From positions 62,001-126,000 of the forward strand of contig LADS01000004.1 in assembly GCA_000961725.1 (NCBI GenBank): DNA of 64,000 nt. The letters are read 5' to 3'. Numbering within the stretch: position 1 is the stretch's first letter; every line of letters starts with the position of its first letter. Under the pieces are notes generated by a model, which worked only from the letters and a program-made list of their open reading frames with translations, ran no database searches and had not been told where the DNA came from. Positions 37,737 to 46,254 of this stretch are shown piece by piece. Position numbers and translations under genes: made by a program. The DNA comes from Desulfobulbaceae bacterium BRH_c16a. Its GTDB lineage: Bacteria > Desulfobacterota > Desulfobulbia > Desulfobulbales > Desulfocapsaceae.

Positions 37737-38942
37737 TCATATTATCGGGACCACCCGGTTGGCCGGACTCTGGTAAACCTCCTGCAGGACCAGAGCACCC
37801 GCTCCCCGGGCATAAAGGGTCGGCTGCCACTCCTGAATAAAGATCCGGGTCCGGGCATCCCTGGCAAAAGAGATCCCCGGCGGCAGGGTCTCGCGCATCG
37901 GCCCGAAGAGCAGTTCCCCCGCCAGGACACCTTTGCCGGCGATAATGATCTTCTCCGGATCAAAGAGCTTGCACATATTGCCGATACCGATGCCCAGCGT
38001 TCGACCGGCCCGATCATAGATCGCCCGCAGAGCGGGATTGCCGCCTTTGGCCTCGGCCAGCACTTCCTCGATGGTCGGCTCATTTTCCATCTGCGACTGG
38101 CCGCGACGGATCACTTCTTTTGCCTCTCTGAGGATGGCGTTGTTGCCGCATATCGCCTCGAGACAACCGGTTTGGCCGCAACGGCAGAGGGGGCCTTCAT
38201 CGTCAACCACCGTATGGCCGAATTCTCCGGCGATTCCACGAAAACCACGATACAATTTGCCGTCCAGCACCAGCCCGGCGCCAATGCCGTGCTCGGTGGT
38301 AATAAGAAGAAAATTGTCGGTTCCCCGGCCGATTCCGAACCACTGCTCGTAGATCGCCAGGGTATTGGCGCTGTTCTCCACATAGACCGCCACCCCCATC
38401 CGCTCGCGCAGCCGGTCGGCAAGGGCAATATCATTCCAGGTATAGTTCGGCACGTAGTGGACAAAGCCGGTCCGCGAGTCGATGAGGCCGGGGATGGCGA
38501 CGCCGATCCCGGAGATTTGTTTCTTGGTAAAATCCGCCTGCCAAAGACAGGTCTGCACCGACTCTACCAAAATCTCGACCATCGGTCCGGCGGCCAAGTT
38601 ATCTGAAGCCAGCTTTTTCGTATGGGTCTTGAGGATTCCGGCCTGGAGATCCATGAGTACCACAGTGACTTGATCCACCGACAAATGTACCCCGACGGTA
38701 TAGGCGCCACCGGGGTTGAGCGCAAGCGGCACCGGCCGCCTGCCGCCCTCCGACCTGCCGCCCTGCTCCTCAAGGAGCATGCCCTCGCGGAGCAGGTCGG
38801 CGGTAATGCCGGTGACCGTGGCCTGGCTGAGCCCGGTCCGGCGGGCCAGATCCACCCGAGAGACCGTCCCCGCGTCCCGTATGGCATGGAGGATGGCAAA
38901 GCGGTTGATCGCCCGCATCAGATCCCGGTTTGCTACCGCCAT
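37737..38942 (-). CDS. ROK family transcriptional regulator
   Basis: A 401-residue NagC/XylR-type repressor. Residues 10-65 are a winged helix-turn-helix (GTVSRVDLARRTGLSQATVTGI). The ROK domain follows, with the zinc site CRCGQTGCLEAICGN and the sugar-kinase-like ATP loops. It is the first gene of the leftward kdu group and diverges from the mannonate/gluconate operon, a usual place for a local repressor. The inducer is probably a hexuronate intermediate. Kinase activity is unlikely given the DNA-binding domain. Confidence 0.9.
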   Translation of the reverse strand: MAVANRDLMRAINRFAILHAIRDAGTVSRVDLARRTGLSQATVTGITADLLREGMLLEEQGGRSEGGRRPVPLALNPGGAYTVGVHLSVDQVTVVLMDLQAGILKTHTKKLASDNLAAGPMVEILVESVQTCLWQADFTKKQISGIGVAIPGLIDSRTGFVHYVPNYTWNDIALADRLRERMGVAVYVENSANTLAIYEQWFGIGRGTDNFLLITTEHGIGAGLVLDGKLYRGFRGIAGEFGHTVVDDEGPLCRCGQTGCLEAICGNNAILREAKEVIRRGQSQMENEPTIEEVLAEAKGGNPALRAIYDRAGRTLGIGIGNMCKLFDPEKIIIAGKGVLAGELLFGPMRETLPPGISFARDARTRIFIQEWQPTLYARGAGALVLQEVYQSPANRVVPII

Positions 38943-39130
38943 TTTTTTTCACCCCGCGTGCGCCGGATGGCCTCGAAGGCGATCCGGCTGGTCAATGGAA
39001 AAAAGGAAATTAATTGCATGACTGAATTAATGTTACAAATTTTACCTTCTGTCAATATCGAACCGGCAATAAACCCTGCAATGATTACAGAAAATTTAAT
39101 ATTTCACCAAAACTACAGCACTATACCCTA

Positions 39131-39145
39131 TGTAGAAATATTACA
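39131..39145. promoter_or_regulatory. Putative RpiR/HexR-type operator, site 1
   Basis: TGTAGAAATATTACA is a 15-bp imperfect palindrome close to the HexR box and near-identical, including its right flank ACAA, to the site at 46101. It lies 31 bases ahead of the -35 element. Confidence 0.55.
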
Positions 39146-39175
39146 ACAACATATTTTACTGAATGAATAAAGTTC

Positions 39176-39204
39176 TTGACAAGAGCAGTTCACTTCGCTA
39201 AGAA
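39176..39204 (+). promoter_or_regulatory. Sigma-70 like promoter of the SDR-larA-uxaC operon
   Basis: TTGACA (39176-39181), 17 bases, then TAAGAA (39199-39204). Transcription would start near 39211, about 100 bases before the first ATG. Confidence 0.55.
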
Positions 39205-39229
39205 TTTTATTAACGAAACTCTCATCAAT

Positions 39230-39285
39230 AAGAAATTCAGTTCCAGAAATTCAGTTCAAGAAATTCAGTTCAAGAAAAACCGTTC
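39230..39285 (+). repeat. Four 14-bp tandem repeats in the operon leader
   Basis: AAGAAATTCAGTTC at 39230, 39244 (one change), 39258, and a degenerate fourth unit at 39272. They lie in the 5' untranslated region, and the last unit ends 27 bases before the SDR start codon. Confidence 0.8.
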
Positions 39286-39311
39286 GGAGAATAGAACAGC
39301 AGGAGCAGCCC

Positions 39312-40127
39312 ATGAGTTATCTTGAGGAAATGTTCAGCCTGGCCGGCAAGACCGCGGTGGTCGCCGGTGGGGCGGGGGCCATTGGCACGGTGATGTCCGA
39401 TGCCCTGCTCCGCGCCGGGGCAAACGTCGTGGTGCTCAGCCGGACCAAGGACTCCGTCAGCGCTTTTCTCGCCCGCTACCGGGACGAGCCGGAACTTGGC
39501 AAACGCGCCCATGGCATCGCCATCGACTGCGGCGATGAGAAAGAACTTGAAACCGCATTCGACCAAGCCTCAGAGCGATTTTCAGCGCCTGAGATCCTTG
39601 TCAACGGTGTCGGCGGCAACCGAGGCAAAACCCGGTTTGTCGATATCGACATAGCCACCTTCCGGGACATCCTCGACCTTAACCTGACGGCCGGGCTGGT
39701 TCTTCCCACCAAGGTTTTCTGCAGGCGCTGGATCGCCGAAAACATCAAAGGTTCGATCATCAACCTCACTTCGATGGCGTCTTACAATCCGCTGTCCGGA
39801 GTCTGGGCCTATGACGCCGCCAAGGCGGCCACCCTCAATTTAACCATGGCCGCCGCCGGCGAATTTGCGGCTTTCGGCATCCGGGTCAACGCCATCGCTC
39901 CCGGCTTCTTCCTCGGCAAACAGAATAAAAGCCTGCTGATCGACGACAAAACCGGCAACTCTACCGAACGGGGCAAGGCGGTACTCAACCATACGCCCTT
40001 TGGCCGCTTCGGCGAGGTTGCGGAACTGGCCGGGGCCACCGTCTTTCTCGCCAGTTCGATGGCTTCGGGCTTTGTCACCGGGGTGTCGATCCCGGTGGAC
40101 GGCGGCTATTTGATCCACAATATTTAA
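39312..40127 (+). CDS. SDR family oxidoreductase, probable D-mannonate oxidoreductase (fructuronate reductase)
   Basis: A 271-residue short-chain dehydrogenase. The cofactor loop is VAGGAGAIG, with NGVGGNRG further on. Ser, Tyr and Lys of the active site lie in TSMASYNPLSGVWAYDAAKA. SDR enzymes of this kind replace UxuB of Escherichia coli in Thermotoga and relatives, reducing D-fructuronate to D-mannonate. It is the first gene of the operon with uxaC and uxaE. Identity as mannonate oxidoreductase rests on context, and gluconate 5-dehydrogenase is an alternative. Confidence 0.75.
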   Translation: MSYLEEMFSLAGKTAVVAGGAGAIGTVMSDALLRAGANVVVLSRTKDSVSAFLARYRDEPELGKRAHGIAIDCGDEKELETAFDQASERFSAPEILVNGVGGNRGKTRFVDIDIATFRDILDLNLTAGLVLPTKVFCRRWIAENIKGSIINLTSMASYNPLSGVWAYDAAKAATLNLTMAAAGEFAAFGIRVNAIAPGFFLGKQNKSLLIDDKTGNSTERGKAVLNHTPFGRFGEVAELAGATVFLASSMASGFVTGVSIPVDGGYLIHNI

Positions 40128-40136
40128 GAGGATAAC

Positions 40137-41411
40137 ATGACCGAAGGCCATGGCACACCGGACAGACCGCTCAGCGAGGCAGAAATCCGCAAGATAGTCG
40201 AGGATTCAACGCCCGCTTCGCTCTTTGCCGGCAAGAAGGTCCTGGTCCTCACCCCGGACACCACCCGCACCTGTCCTCTTCCCTTGATGATCCGCTGCCT
40301 GGGCGAGTTGCTGGGAAAATCGGCCGCCCACCTTGACTTCATGGTAGCGCTTGGCACCCACACCCCCTTACCCGAGGAACGGATCCTCGCCCTTTACGGT
40401 ATCTCGGCAACCGATAGGCAGGAACGCTGGGCGGGCAGCCAATTCCTCAACCACCGATGGGATCTGCCGAACACCCTTGCCCGCATCGGCTGGATCGAAG
40501 CGGATGAAATAGAGGAACTGTCCGGCGGCAAACTGAGCGAACGGGTGCCGGTGGATATCAACCGGGCAATCTTCGAGTACGACCTGATCGTAATCCTTGG
40601 CCCGGTTTTTCCCCACGAGGTGGTTGGCTACTCGGGCGGGGCCAAATATCTCTTCCCCGGCATCTCCGGCGGCGAGTTTCTCCACGCCTTCCACTGGCTG
40701 GGGGCAGTGGTCACCTGTCCGGGGACCATAGGCATCAAGCATACTCCGGTGCGGGAGGTGATTAACCGGGCCATGCGGTTTATCGATATCCCGGTGCATT
40801 GCCTGGCCATGGTGGTCAAATCGGCAACGGAATTATACGGCCTTTTCGGCGGCGATTATAAGAAAGCCTGGTCGCTGGCCGCCGACCTCTCCGAGCGGGT
40901 CCATGTGGTTGTGAAAGAAAAGCCCTACCATACCGTCTTCGGGGTCTGTCCGCCGATGTACGACGAGATCTGGACCGGCGGCAAGGTTATGTACAAGCTC
41001 GAACAGGTGGTGGCAGACAGCGGACGCCTCATCATTTATGCCCCGCATATTACCGAGGTTTCACGCACCTGGGGCGCCTATATGGAGAAAATCGGCTACC
41101 ATGTCCGCGATTATTTCCTTGCCGACCCCGGGCGCTTTACCGATATCCCGCGCGGGGTGCTGGCCCACTCCACCCATGTCCGGGGGCTTGGCGCCATGGA
41201 AGGCGGCATCGAGAAACCGCGCATCGAGGTGATTCTGGCCTCGGCCATCCCGCCGGAAATGTGCGCCAAAATCAATCTCGGCTACCTCGACCCGAACACC
41301 CTCGACCCGGACCGCTATCGCAACCGGGAGGCCGAGGGCATTCTTTTTGTCGACAAGGCGGGTGAGGTCCTCCATCGCCTGCGAACCCCCATCCTCGGGA
41401 GTCAACCATGA
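40137..41411 (+). CDS. LarA-superfamily nickel-dependent epimerase (candidate D-gluconate/D-mannonate 2-epimerase)
   Basis: A 424-residue LarA homologue. Residues that hold the nickel-pincer cofactor (NPN) in lactate racemase are conserved in kind and spacing: His75 (ALGTHTPLP), His160 and Lys170 in PHEVVGYSGGAKYLFPG, and His186 (HAFHW). The His-to-Lys spacing of 10 and the Lys-to-His spacing of 16 match Lactobacillus LarA. Some LarA homologues epimerise D-gluconate at C2, giving D-mannonate. Here it lies between the mannonate-forming SDR and gluconokinase, so this activity fits exactly. LarB/C/E genes for the cofactor are not in the window. Lactate racemization is an alternative. Confidence 0.75.
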   Translation: MTEGHGTPDRPLSEAEIRKIVEDSTPASLFAGKKVLVLTPDTTRTCPLPLMIRCLGELLGKSAAHLDFMVALGTHTPLPEERILALYGISATDRQERWAGSQFLNHRWDLPNTLARIGWIEADEIEELSGGKLSERVPVDINRAIFEYDLIVILGPVFPHEVVGYSGGAKYLFPGISGGEFLHAFHWLGAVVTCPGTIGIKHTPVREVINRAMRFIDIPVHCLAMVVKSATELYGLFGGDYKKAWSLAADLSERVHVVVKEKPYHTVFGVCPPMYDEIWTGGKVMYKLEQVVADSGRLIIYAPHITEVSRTWGAYMEKIGYHVRDYFLADPGRFTDIPRGVLAHSTHVRGLGAMEGGIEKPRIEVILASAIPPEMCAKINLGYLDPNTLDPDRYRNREAEGILFVDKAGEVLHRLRTPILGSQP

Positions 41412-42829
41412 AACCCTTTCTTGACGAGAACTTTCTCCTCGAAACCAGAGCCGCCGAGCGGCTGTACCACGAATATGCCGCCGCCATGCCGATCTTCGAC
41501 TACCACTGCCATCTGCCGGTGGCGGAGATCGCCGAAAACAAAAAATTTGCAAGCCTCTCCGCGGCCTGGCTGCACGGCGACCACTATAAATGGCGGGCAA
41601 TGCGGGCCAACGGCGTGGCTGAAGAGTTCATCACCGGCTCGGCCTCCGACCTCGACAAGTTCCGGGCCTGGGCGGCCACTGTACCGAAGACCCTGCGCAA
41701 CCCTCTCTATCATTGGACTCATCTGGAGCTGAAAAACCCGTTCGGCATCACCGACACCCTGCTCTCTGCCGACACCGCCGACGCCATCTATGCCCGTTGC
41801 ACCGAAATGCTGCAGGAAGACGACTTTTCCACCCGCGGCCTGCTCAAAAAAATGCGGGTGAAGGTGGTCTGCACCACCGATGATCCCCTCGACAGCCTGG
41901 AACACCACTGTCTGCTCCGCGACGATCCGGCCTTCACCGTCAGAGTCCTCCCGGCCTTCCGGCCCGACCGGGCGATGGCGGTGGAGAACCCTGAAGTCTT
42001 CAACCGCTGGGTGGACCGACTAGCAGAGATATGCAATCGCGACATTGCCGATTACCGCCAATTCCTCGAATGCCTGGCCGCCCGCCACACCTTCTTCCAC
42101 GACATGGGCTGCCGACTTTCCGACCACGGCCTGGAAGAACCCTACGCCGAGGACTATACCGAGGCCGAGATGGCGGCAATCTTTGCCAAGATCCGCACCG
42201 GGAAAGCCCTTTCCGGTATGGAAATCCGCATCTTCAAGTCGGCCATGCTGGTTGAGTTCGCAGTGCTGGATCACGATAAGGGCTGGGTCCAGCAGTTCCA
42301 CTTCGGCGCCCTGCGCAACCAGAACACCCGTGCCTATGGCCGCCTTGGACCGGATACCGGCTACGACTCCATCGGCGACTTTGCCATAGGGCGGTCCCTG
42401 GGCCGCCTGCTCGACCGCCTCGACAGCCGCGATAAGCTGACCAAGACCATCCTGTATGTCCTCAATCCCCGAGACGATGAGATGATTGCCACCATGATCG
42501 GCAATTTCCAGGACGGGCGAACTCCCGGCAAGATGCAGTTCGGTTCGGGCTGGTGGTTCAACGACCAGAAAGACGGGATGGAGCGGCAATTGAACGCGCT
42601 GTCCAATATGGGCCTCCTGTCCCGCTTCGTCGGCATGCTCACCGACTCGCGCAGCTTCCTCTCCTACCCGCGTCACGAATATTTCCGCCGGGTGCTGTGC
42701 AACCTCTTCGGCAAGGACATGGAAAGAGGCGAGTTGCCCGGCGACTTTCAGTTGATCGGCGAAACGGTCCGCGACATCTGCTATCGCAATGCAGTCGACT
42801 ATTTCGCCATCAAGCCACTGGAGGACTAA
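41408..42829 (+). CDS. uxaC: Glucuronate/galacturonate isomerase UxaC
   Basis: A 473-residue amidohydrolase-fold isomerase whose start overlaps the preceding stop by four bases (ATGA). It has the metal motif FDYHCHLP (residues 31-38), the mid-protein VVCTTDDPLDSLEHH, RPDRAM, and the C-terminal YPRHEYFRRVLC. It interconverts D-glucuronate and D-fructuronate, and D-galacturonate and D-tagaturonate. It supplies both ketouronates to the SDR and UxaE of this operon. Length is as expected. Confidence 0.95.
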   Translation: MKPFLDENFLLETRAAERLYHEYAAAMPIFDYHCHLPVAEIAENKKFASLSAAWLHGDHYKWRAMRANGVAEEFITGSASDLDKFRAWAATVPKTLRNPLYHWTHLELKNPFGITDTLLSADTADAIYARCTEMLQEDDFSTRGLLKKMRVKVVCTTDDPLDSLEHHCLLRDDPAFTVRVLPAFRPDRAMAVENPEVFNRWVDRLAEICNRDIADYRQFLECLAARHTFFHDMGCRLSDHGLEEPYAEDYTEAEMAAIFAKIRTGKALSGMEIRIFKSAMLVEFAVLDHDKGWVQQFHFGALRNQNTRAYGRLGPDTGYDSIGDFAIGRSLGRLLDRLDSRDKLTKTILYVLNPRDDEMIATMIGNFQDGRTPGKMQFGSGWWFNDQKDGMERQLNALSNMGLLSRFVGMLTDSRSFLSYPRHEYFRRVLCNLFGKDMERGELPGDFQLIGETVRDICYRNAVDYFAIKPLED

Positions 42830-42831
42830 CC

Positions 42832-43332
42832 ATGGTCATCGTCCTCATCGGCCCGATGGGCTGCGGCAAGACCACCGTGGGCAAGCTGCTGGCAACACAA
42901 CTCGCCTGGCCCTTCGAAGACGCCGACGATTTTCATCCGAAGGAAAACATCGACAAAATGCGAGCCGGTATCCCGCTCGACGACCGGGACCGGCAGGGAT
43001 GGCTGACGACGCTGCAGGAGCTGATCGTTCGGAAAAAGACGGCCGGGGAAAACCTGGTGCTGGCTTGCTCCGCGCTGAAAAAAAAGTACCGGGACCTCCT
43101 TGGAGTCGACCAGCGGCAGGTAGTCTCGGTGTACCTGAAGGGTGACTTCGACCTGCTGCGGACACGAATCGAGGGCAGAAACCACCAATACATGAACCCC
43201 GATCTGCTGACCAGCCAGCTGCAAACCATGGAAGAGCCCGCTGACGGCGTAATCCTTCATATAGGGCCCGGCCCGGAAGTACTTGCCGGAGAGATCGTTC
43301 TCCGGCTGAAACAGTTGCAAGAGGAAAAATGA
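42832..43332 (+). CDS. gntK: Gluconokinase GntK
   Basis: ATG 42832 follows a GGAGG site and gives 166 residues. The P-loop is GPMGCGKTTVGKLLA. The gluconate-binding motifs are FEDADDFHPKENIDKMRAGIPLDDRDR and ACSALKKKYRDLL. It phosphorylates D-gluconate to 6-phosphogluconate with ATP. Its coupling to gnd (ATGA overlap) shows that the operon is built to make and use 6-phosphogluconate. Confidence 0.92.
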   Translation: MVIVLIGPMGCGKTTVGKLLATQLAWPFEDADDFHPKENIDKMRAGIPLDDRDRQGWLTTLQELIVRKKTAGENLVLACSALKKKYRDLLGVDQRQVVSVYLKGDFDLLRTRIEGRNHQYMNPDLLTSQLQTMEEPADGVILHIGPGPEVLAGEIVLRLKQLQEEK

Positions 43333-44786
43333 TGAAGAAGATAACACAGATAGGAGTCGCGGGCCTTGCCGTCATGGGCGAGAACCTGGTGCTCAATATG
43401 GCGGACAAAGGCTTTTCGGTCGCCGTCTACAATCGGACCACGGCCAGGACCGACGTCTTTCTCGCCGGCCGGGCAAAAGACAAGACAATCAGCGGGTTTT
43501 CATCGGTCAAGGACTTCGTCGCCGCCATCGAGCAGCCGCGTAAGATCATGATGATGCTGAAAGCGGGGGAAGTGGTGGACCGGTTCATCGACCAACTGCT
43601 GCCCCACCTCGACGCGGGCGATATCATCATCGACGGCGGCAACTCCAACTACCGCGATACCATCCGCCGGACGCGTGCCCTCGAGGCAAAGGGCCTGCTG
43701 TTCATCGGCACCGGGGTGTCCGGCGGCGAGGAAGGAGCGCTCAAAGGCCCGTCGATTATGCCGGGCGGCTCGGCCGCAGCCTGGCCGCAGATTGAAAAAA
43801 TCTTCACCGCCATCGCCGCCAAGGCGGAAGACAAAGAACCTTGCTGCGCCTGGATGGGTCCGGACGGTGCCGGTCACTTCGTCAAGATGGTCCATAACGG
43901 TATCGAATACGGCGATATGCAGCTTATCGGCGAGGCCTACCAGGTGATGCGGGAAATCCTCGGCCTCCCCCCGGAGACAATGCACCGGATCTTCAGCCGC
44001 TGGAACGATGGCGATCTGCAAAGCTATCTCATCGAGATCACCGCCGACATCCTCGGTCACCGGGAAGAGGACGGCCGTGCAACAGTTGATCTGATCCTCG
44101 ATACCGCCGGTCAGAAGGGTACCGGCAAATGGACGGTCGGTGCTGCGCTGGACCACGGCGTACCGCTGTCGCTGATCAGCGAATCGGTTTTCGCCCGCTG
44201 CATCTCGGCGCAAAAGGATATGCGCGTTTTGGCTGCGACCATCCTCTCCGGTCCCGCCCCGGCCTTTTGCGGCGAAAGCGAGGAAATCCTCCACCGCCTG
44301 GAACGCGCCCTCTACTGCGCCAAGATCATTTCGTATACCCAAGGGTTCACCCTCTTGCGGGAGACATCGCTCGCCCAGGGCTGGAATCTTGATTTCGGAG
44401 CCGTGGCCCGGGTCTGGCGCGGCGGCTGTATCATCCGTTCGGTTTTCCTCGACCGGATTGCCGCCGCCTATACAAGTGACCCGAATCTTGTCAACCTGCT
44501 TTTCGCCCCGGCCTTTTCCGCCGAAGTGAACAGGGCCCAGGCCGACCTGCGGACAATAGTTGGTCTTACCGCCAGCCACGGCATTGCCGCTCCCTGCCTG
44601 TCGGCGGCGCTCGCCTATTACGACGGCCTGCGCACGGCGAGACTGCCGGCCAACCTGCTCCAGGCCCAGCGCGACTATTTCGGCGCCCATACCTACGAGC
44701 GAACCGACCGCCCCCGTGGCGAATTTTTTCACACTGACTGGACCGGAAGCGGCGGGGCCACCACCTCGTCCGCCTACACCAGGTAA
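43329..44786 (+). CDS. gnd: 6-phosphogluconate dehydrogenase, decarboxylating
   Basis: A 485-residue enzyme. It begins with the Rossmann loop GVAGLAVMGENLVLN. The sequence YNRTTAR (about residues 33-39) is the NADP-type phosphate-binding turn. The catalytic regions are DGGNSNYRDT, GVSGGEEGALKGPSIMPGG and GAGHFVKMVHNGIEYGDMQ (Lys and Asn). It converts 6-phosphogluconate to ribulose-5-phosphate, CO2 and NADPH. Finding it inside a uronate operon, not in the usual zwf context, is unusual and supports the proposed gluconate route. Its start overlaps gntK by four bases. Confidence 0.94.
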   Translation: MMKKITQIGVAGLAVMGENLVLNMADKGFSVAVYNRTTARTDVFLAGRAKDKTISGFSSVKDFVAAIEQPRKIMMMLKAGEVVDRFIDQLLPHLDAGDIIIDGGNSNYRDTIRRTRALEAKGLLFIGTGVSGGEEGALKGPSIMPGGSAAAWPQIEKIFTAIAAKAEDKEPCCAWMGPDGAGHFVKMVHNGIEYGDMQLIGEAYQVMREILGLPPETMHRIFSRWNDGDLQSYLIEITADILGHREEDGRATVDLILDTAGQKGTGKWTVGAALDHGVPLSLISESVFARCISAQKDMRVLAATILSGPAPAFCGESEEILHRLERALYCAKIISYTQGFTLLRETSLAQGWNLDFGAVARVWRGGCIIRSVFLDRIAAAYTSDPNLVNLLFAPAFSAEVNRAQADLRTIVGLTASHGIAAPCLSAALAYYDGLRTARLPANLLQAQRDYFGAHTYERTDRPRGEFFHTDWTGSGGATTSSAYTR

Positions 44787-44812
44787 AAACAACCCACGGA
44801 GGGTAAAACTAA

Positions 44813-46057
44813 ATGCAACTGGCTAAATATTCCTTCGGCACCGGCGACCGCTTCGGCCTGCAGGGCGCAGCTCAACTTGAGGCCATCCGCATGGCTAAAG
44901 CCGCGGGCATCGAGCTTGCCATCGTCTGGAACAAATCGCAGCGCGAACACGGCATCGTCGGCACCGTTCCGGCCGATGTCCGGCGCGAGGCTGACGAGGC
45001 GGTGCGCGCGGCGGGCGAAAATATTGAATACCATGTCGATGCCGACCATATCAACCTGACCAATGTCGAGGCCTTCATCGAACCCAGCGACTATTTCACC
45101 ATCGATGTCGCCGACTTCATCGGCAAAAAGGCGGCGGACGCCGACATTGCCGACTTTATCGCCAAATTCTCCCGCTATCACGGCCAACTGGCAATACAGG
45201 GCATCGCCCAACCACTTACGGTGACGGGAGACAGACTGCGGGCAATAGCCGACAAATATCTCTTTGCCGTGCAACAGGCAGCAGCCATTTACCGCCACAT
45301 CGCCGATAAAAAAGGTGCGGGGACCTTTATTACCGAGGTGTCGATGGATGAAACCGCCGAGCCGCAAACACCGGCGGAACTTTTCTTCATTCTCGCCGCC
45401 ATCGGCCACTATCACGTCCCGCTGCAAACCATCGCGCCAAAGTTCACCGGCCGCTTCAACAAGGGCGTCGATTACCAGGGAGATGTCACCCGCTTTGACC
45501 AGGAGTTCAGCGACGATATCTGCGTCATCCGCCGGGCGGTTGCCGACTTCGGCCTGCCTACCGACCTGAAACTGAGCATTCATAGCGGCAGCGATAAATT
45601 CTCCATATATCCGGGCATCCGCCGGGCCATCGCCGCCCACGATGCCGGGGTTCATATCAAGACCGCCGGTACCACCTGGCTGGAAGAATTGATCGGCCTT
45701 GCCGAAGCGGGCGGCGAAGCGGCAAGCCTGGTGAAACGGATCTATCGCGACAGCCATAGCCGCTTCGAAGCGCTTTGCCTGCCATATGCCAGCGTCATCG
45801 ATATCGACAGAGACAGTTTGCCTCTGCCGGAAACCGTCGAGGCCTGGCCGCACGACCGGTTGGCGCGGACCATCCGCCACGACCAGGCTTGCCCGGACTA
45901 TGACAGTAACGTCCGTCAGCTCCTCCACGTGGGCTATAAAGTTGCGGCGGAACTTGGCGAGGTCTATCTGGCGGCGCTGATAAAACACCGGGATGTAGTA
46001 GGGCGACAGGTCTGCGACAATCTGTTTGAGCGCCATATCAAACCGCTCTTTTTATAA
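44813..46057 (+). CDS. uxaE: Tagaturonate epimerase family protein (UxaE)
   Basis: A 414-residue protein with the look of the Thermotoga UxaE family: KYSFGTGDRFGLQGAAQLEAI at the N-terminus, IDVADFIGKKA, TFITEVSMDETAEPQTP, KLSIHSGSDKFSIYP and a C-terminal LHVGYKVAAELG. The enzyme converts D-tagaturonate to D-fructuronate by C4 epimerisation, so galacturonate joins the glucuronate branch without altronate. No uxaA or uxaB is seen, which fits. A GGAGG site precedes ATG 44813. Confidence 0.85.
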   Translation: MQLAKYSFGTGDRFGLQGAAQLEAIRMAKAAGIELAIVWNKSQREHGIVGTVPADVRREADEAVRAAGENIEYHVDADHINLTNVEAFIEPSDYFTIDVADFIGKKAADADIADFIAKFSRYHGQLAIQGIAQPLTVTGDRLRAIADKYLFAVQQAAAIYRHIADKKGAGTFITEVSMDETAEPQTPAELFFILAAIGHYHVPLQTIAPKFTGRFNKGVDYQGDVTRFDQEFSDDICVIRRAVADFGLPTDLKLSIHSGSDKFSIYPGIRRAIAAHDAGVHIKTAGTTWLEELIGLAEAGGEAASLVKRIYRDSHSRFEALCLPYASVIDIDRDSLPLPETVEAWPHDRLARTIRHDQACPDYDSNVRQLLHVGYKVAAELGEVYLAALIKHRDVVGRQVCDNLFERHIKPLFL

Positions 46058-46100
46058 GCGGAAAGCACATGACGATTTTTTTATTGACAAGGGAATATTA

Positions 46101-46115
46101 TGTAGTAAATCTACA
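46101..46115. promoter_or_regulatory. Putative RpiR/HexR-type operator, site 2
   Basis: TGTAGTAAATCTACA is a 15-bp palindrome (arms TGTAG/CTACA) 12 bases after a TTGACA (46084-46089). A weaker copy, CATAGTTTTTCTACA, starts exactly 50 bases later at 46151. Compare the site at 39131. Confidence 0.6.
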
Positions 46116-46254
46116 ACAAATGTTGAATAAGAAATATTTATTACGTTTTGCATAGTTTTTCTACATCACTGCTTATTGAAGCCGCCGTGACCCCGCCGCG
46201 GGACGCACGGTAAGAATGGGGGTGGCCCCGCTAAAATACAGAAGGAGGTGTCTC

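Larger units (their letters stand above)
38943..39311. other. Divergent control region of the uronate island
   Basis: This AT-rich 369-base region separates the leftward ROK-kdu group from the rightward SDR-larA-uxaC group. It holds the palindrome at 39131-39145, a sigma-70 like promoter at 39176-39204 and the 14-bp tandem repeats at 39230-39285. No gene is seen. Confidence 0.6.
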
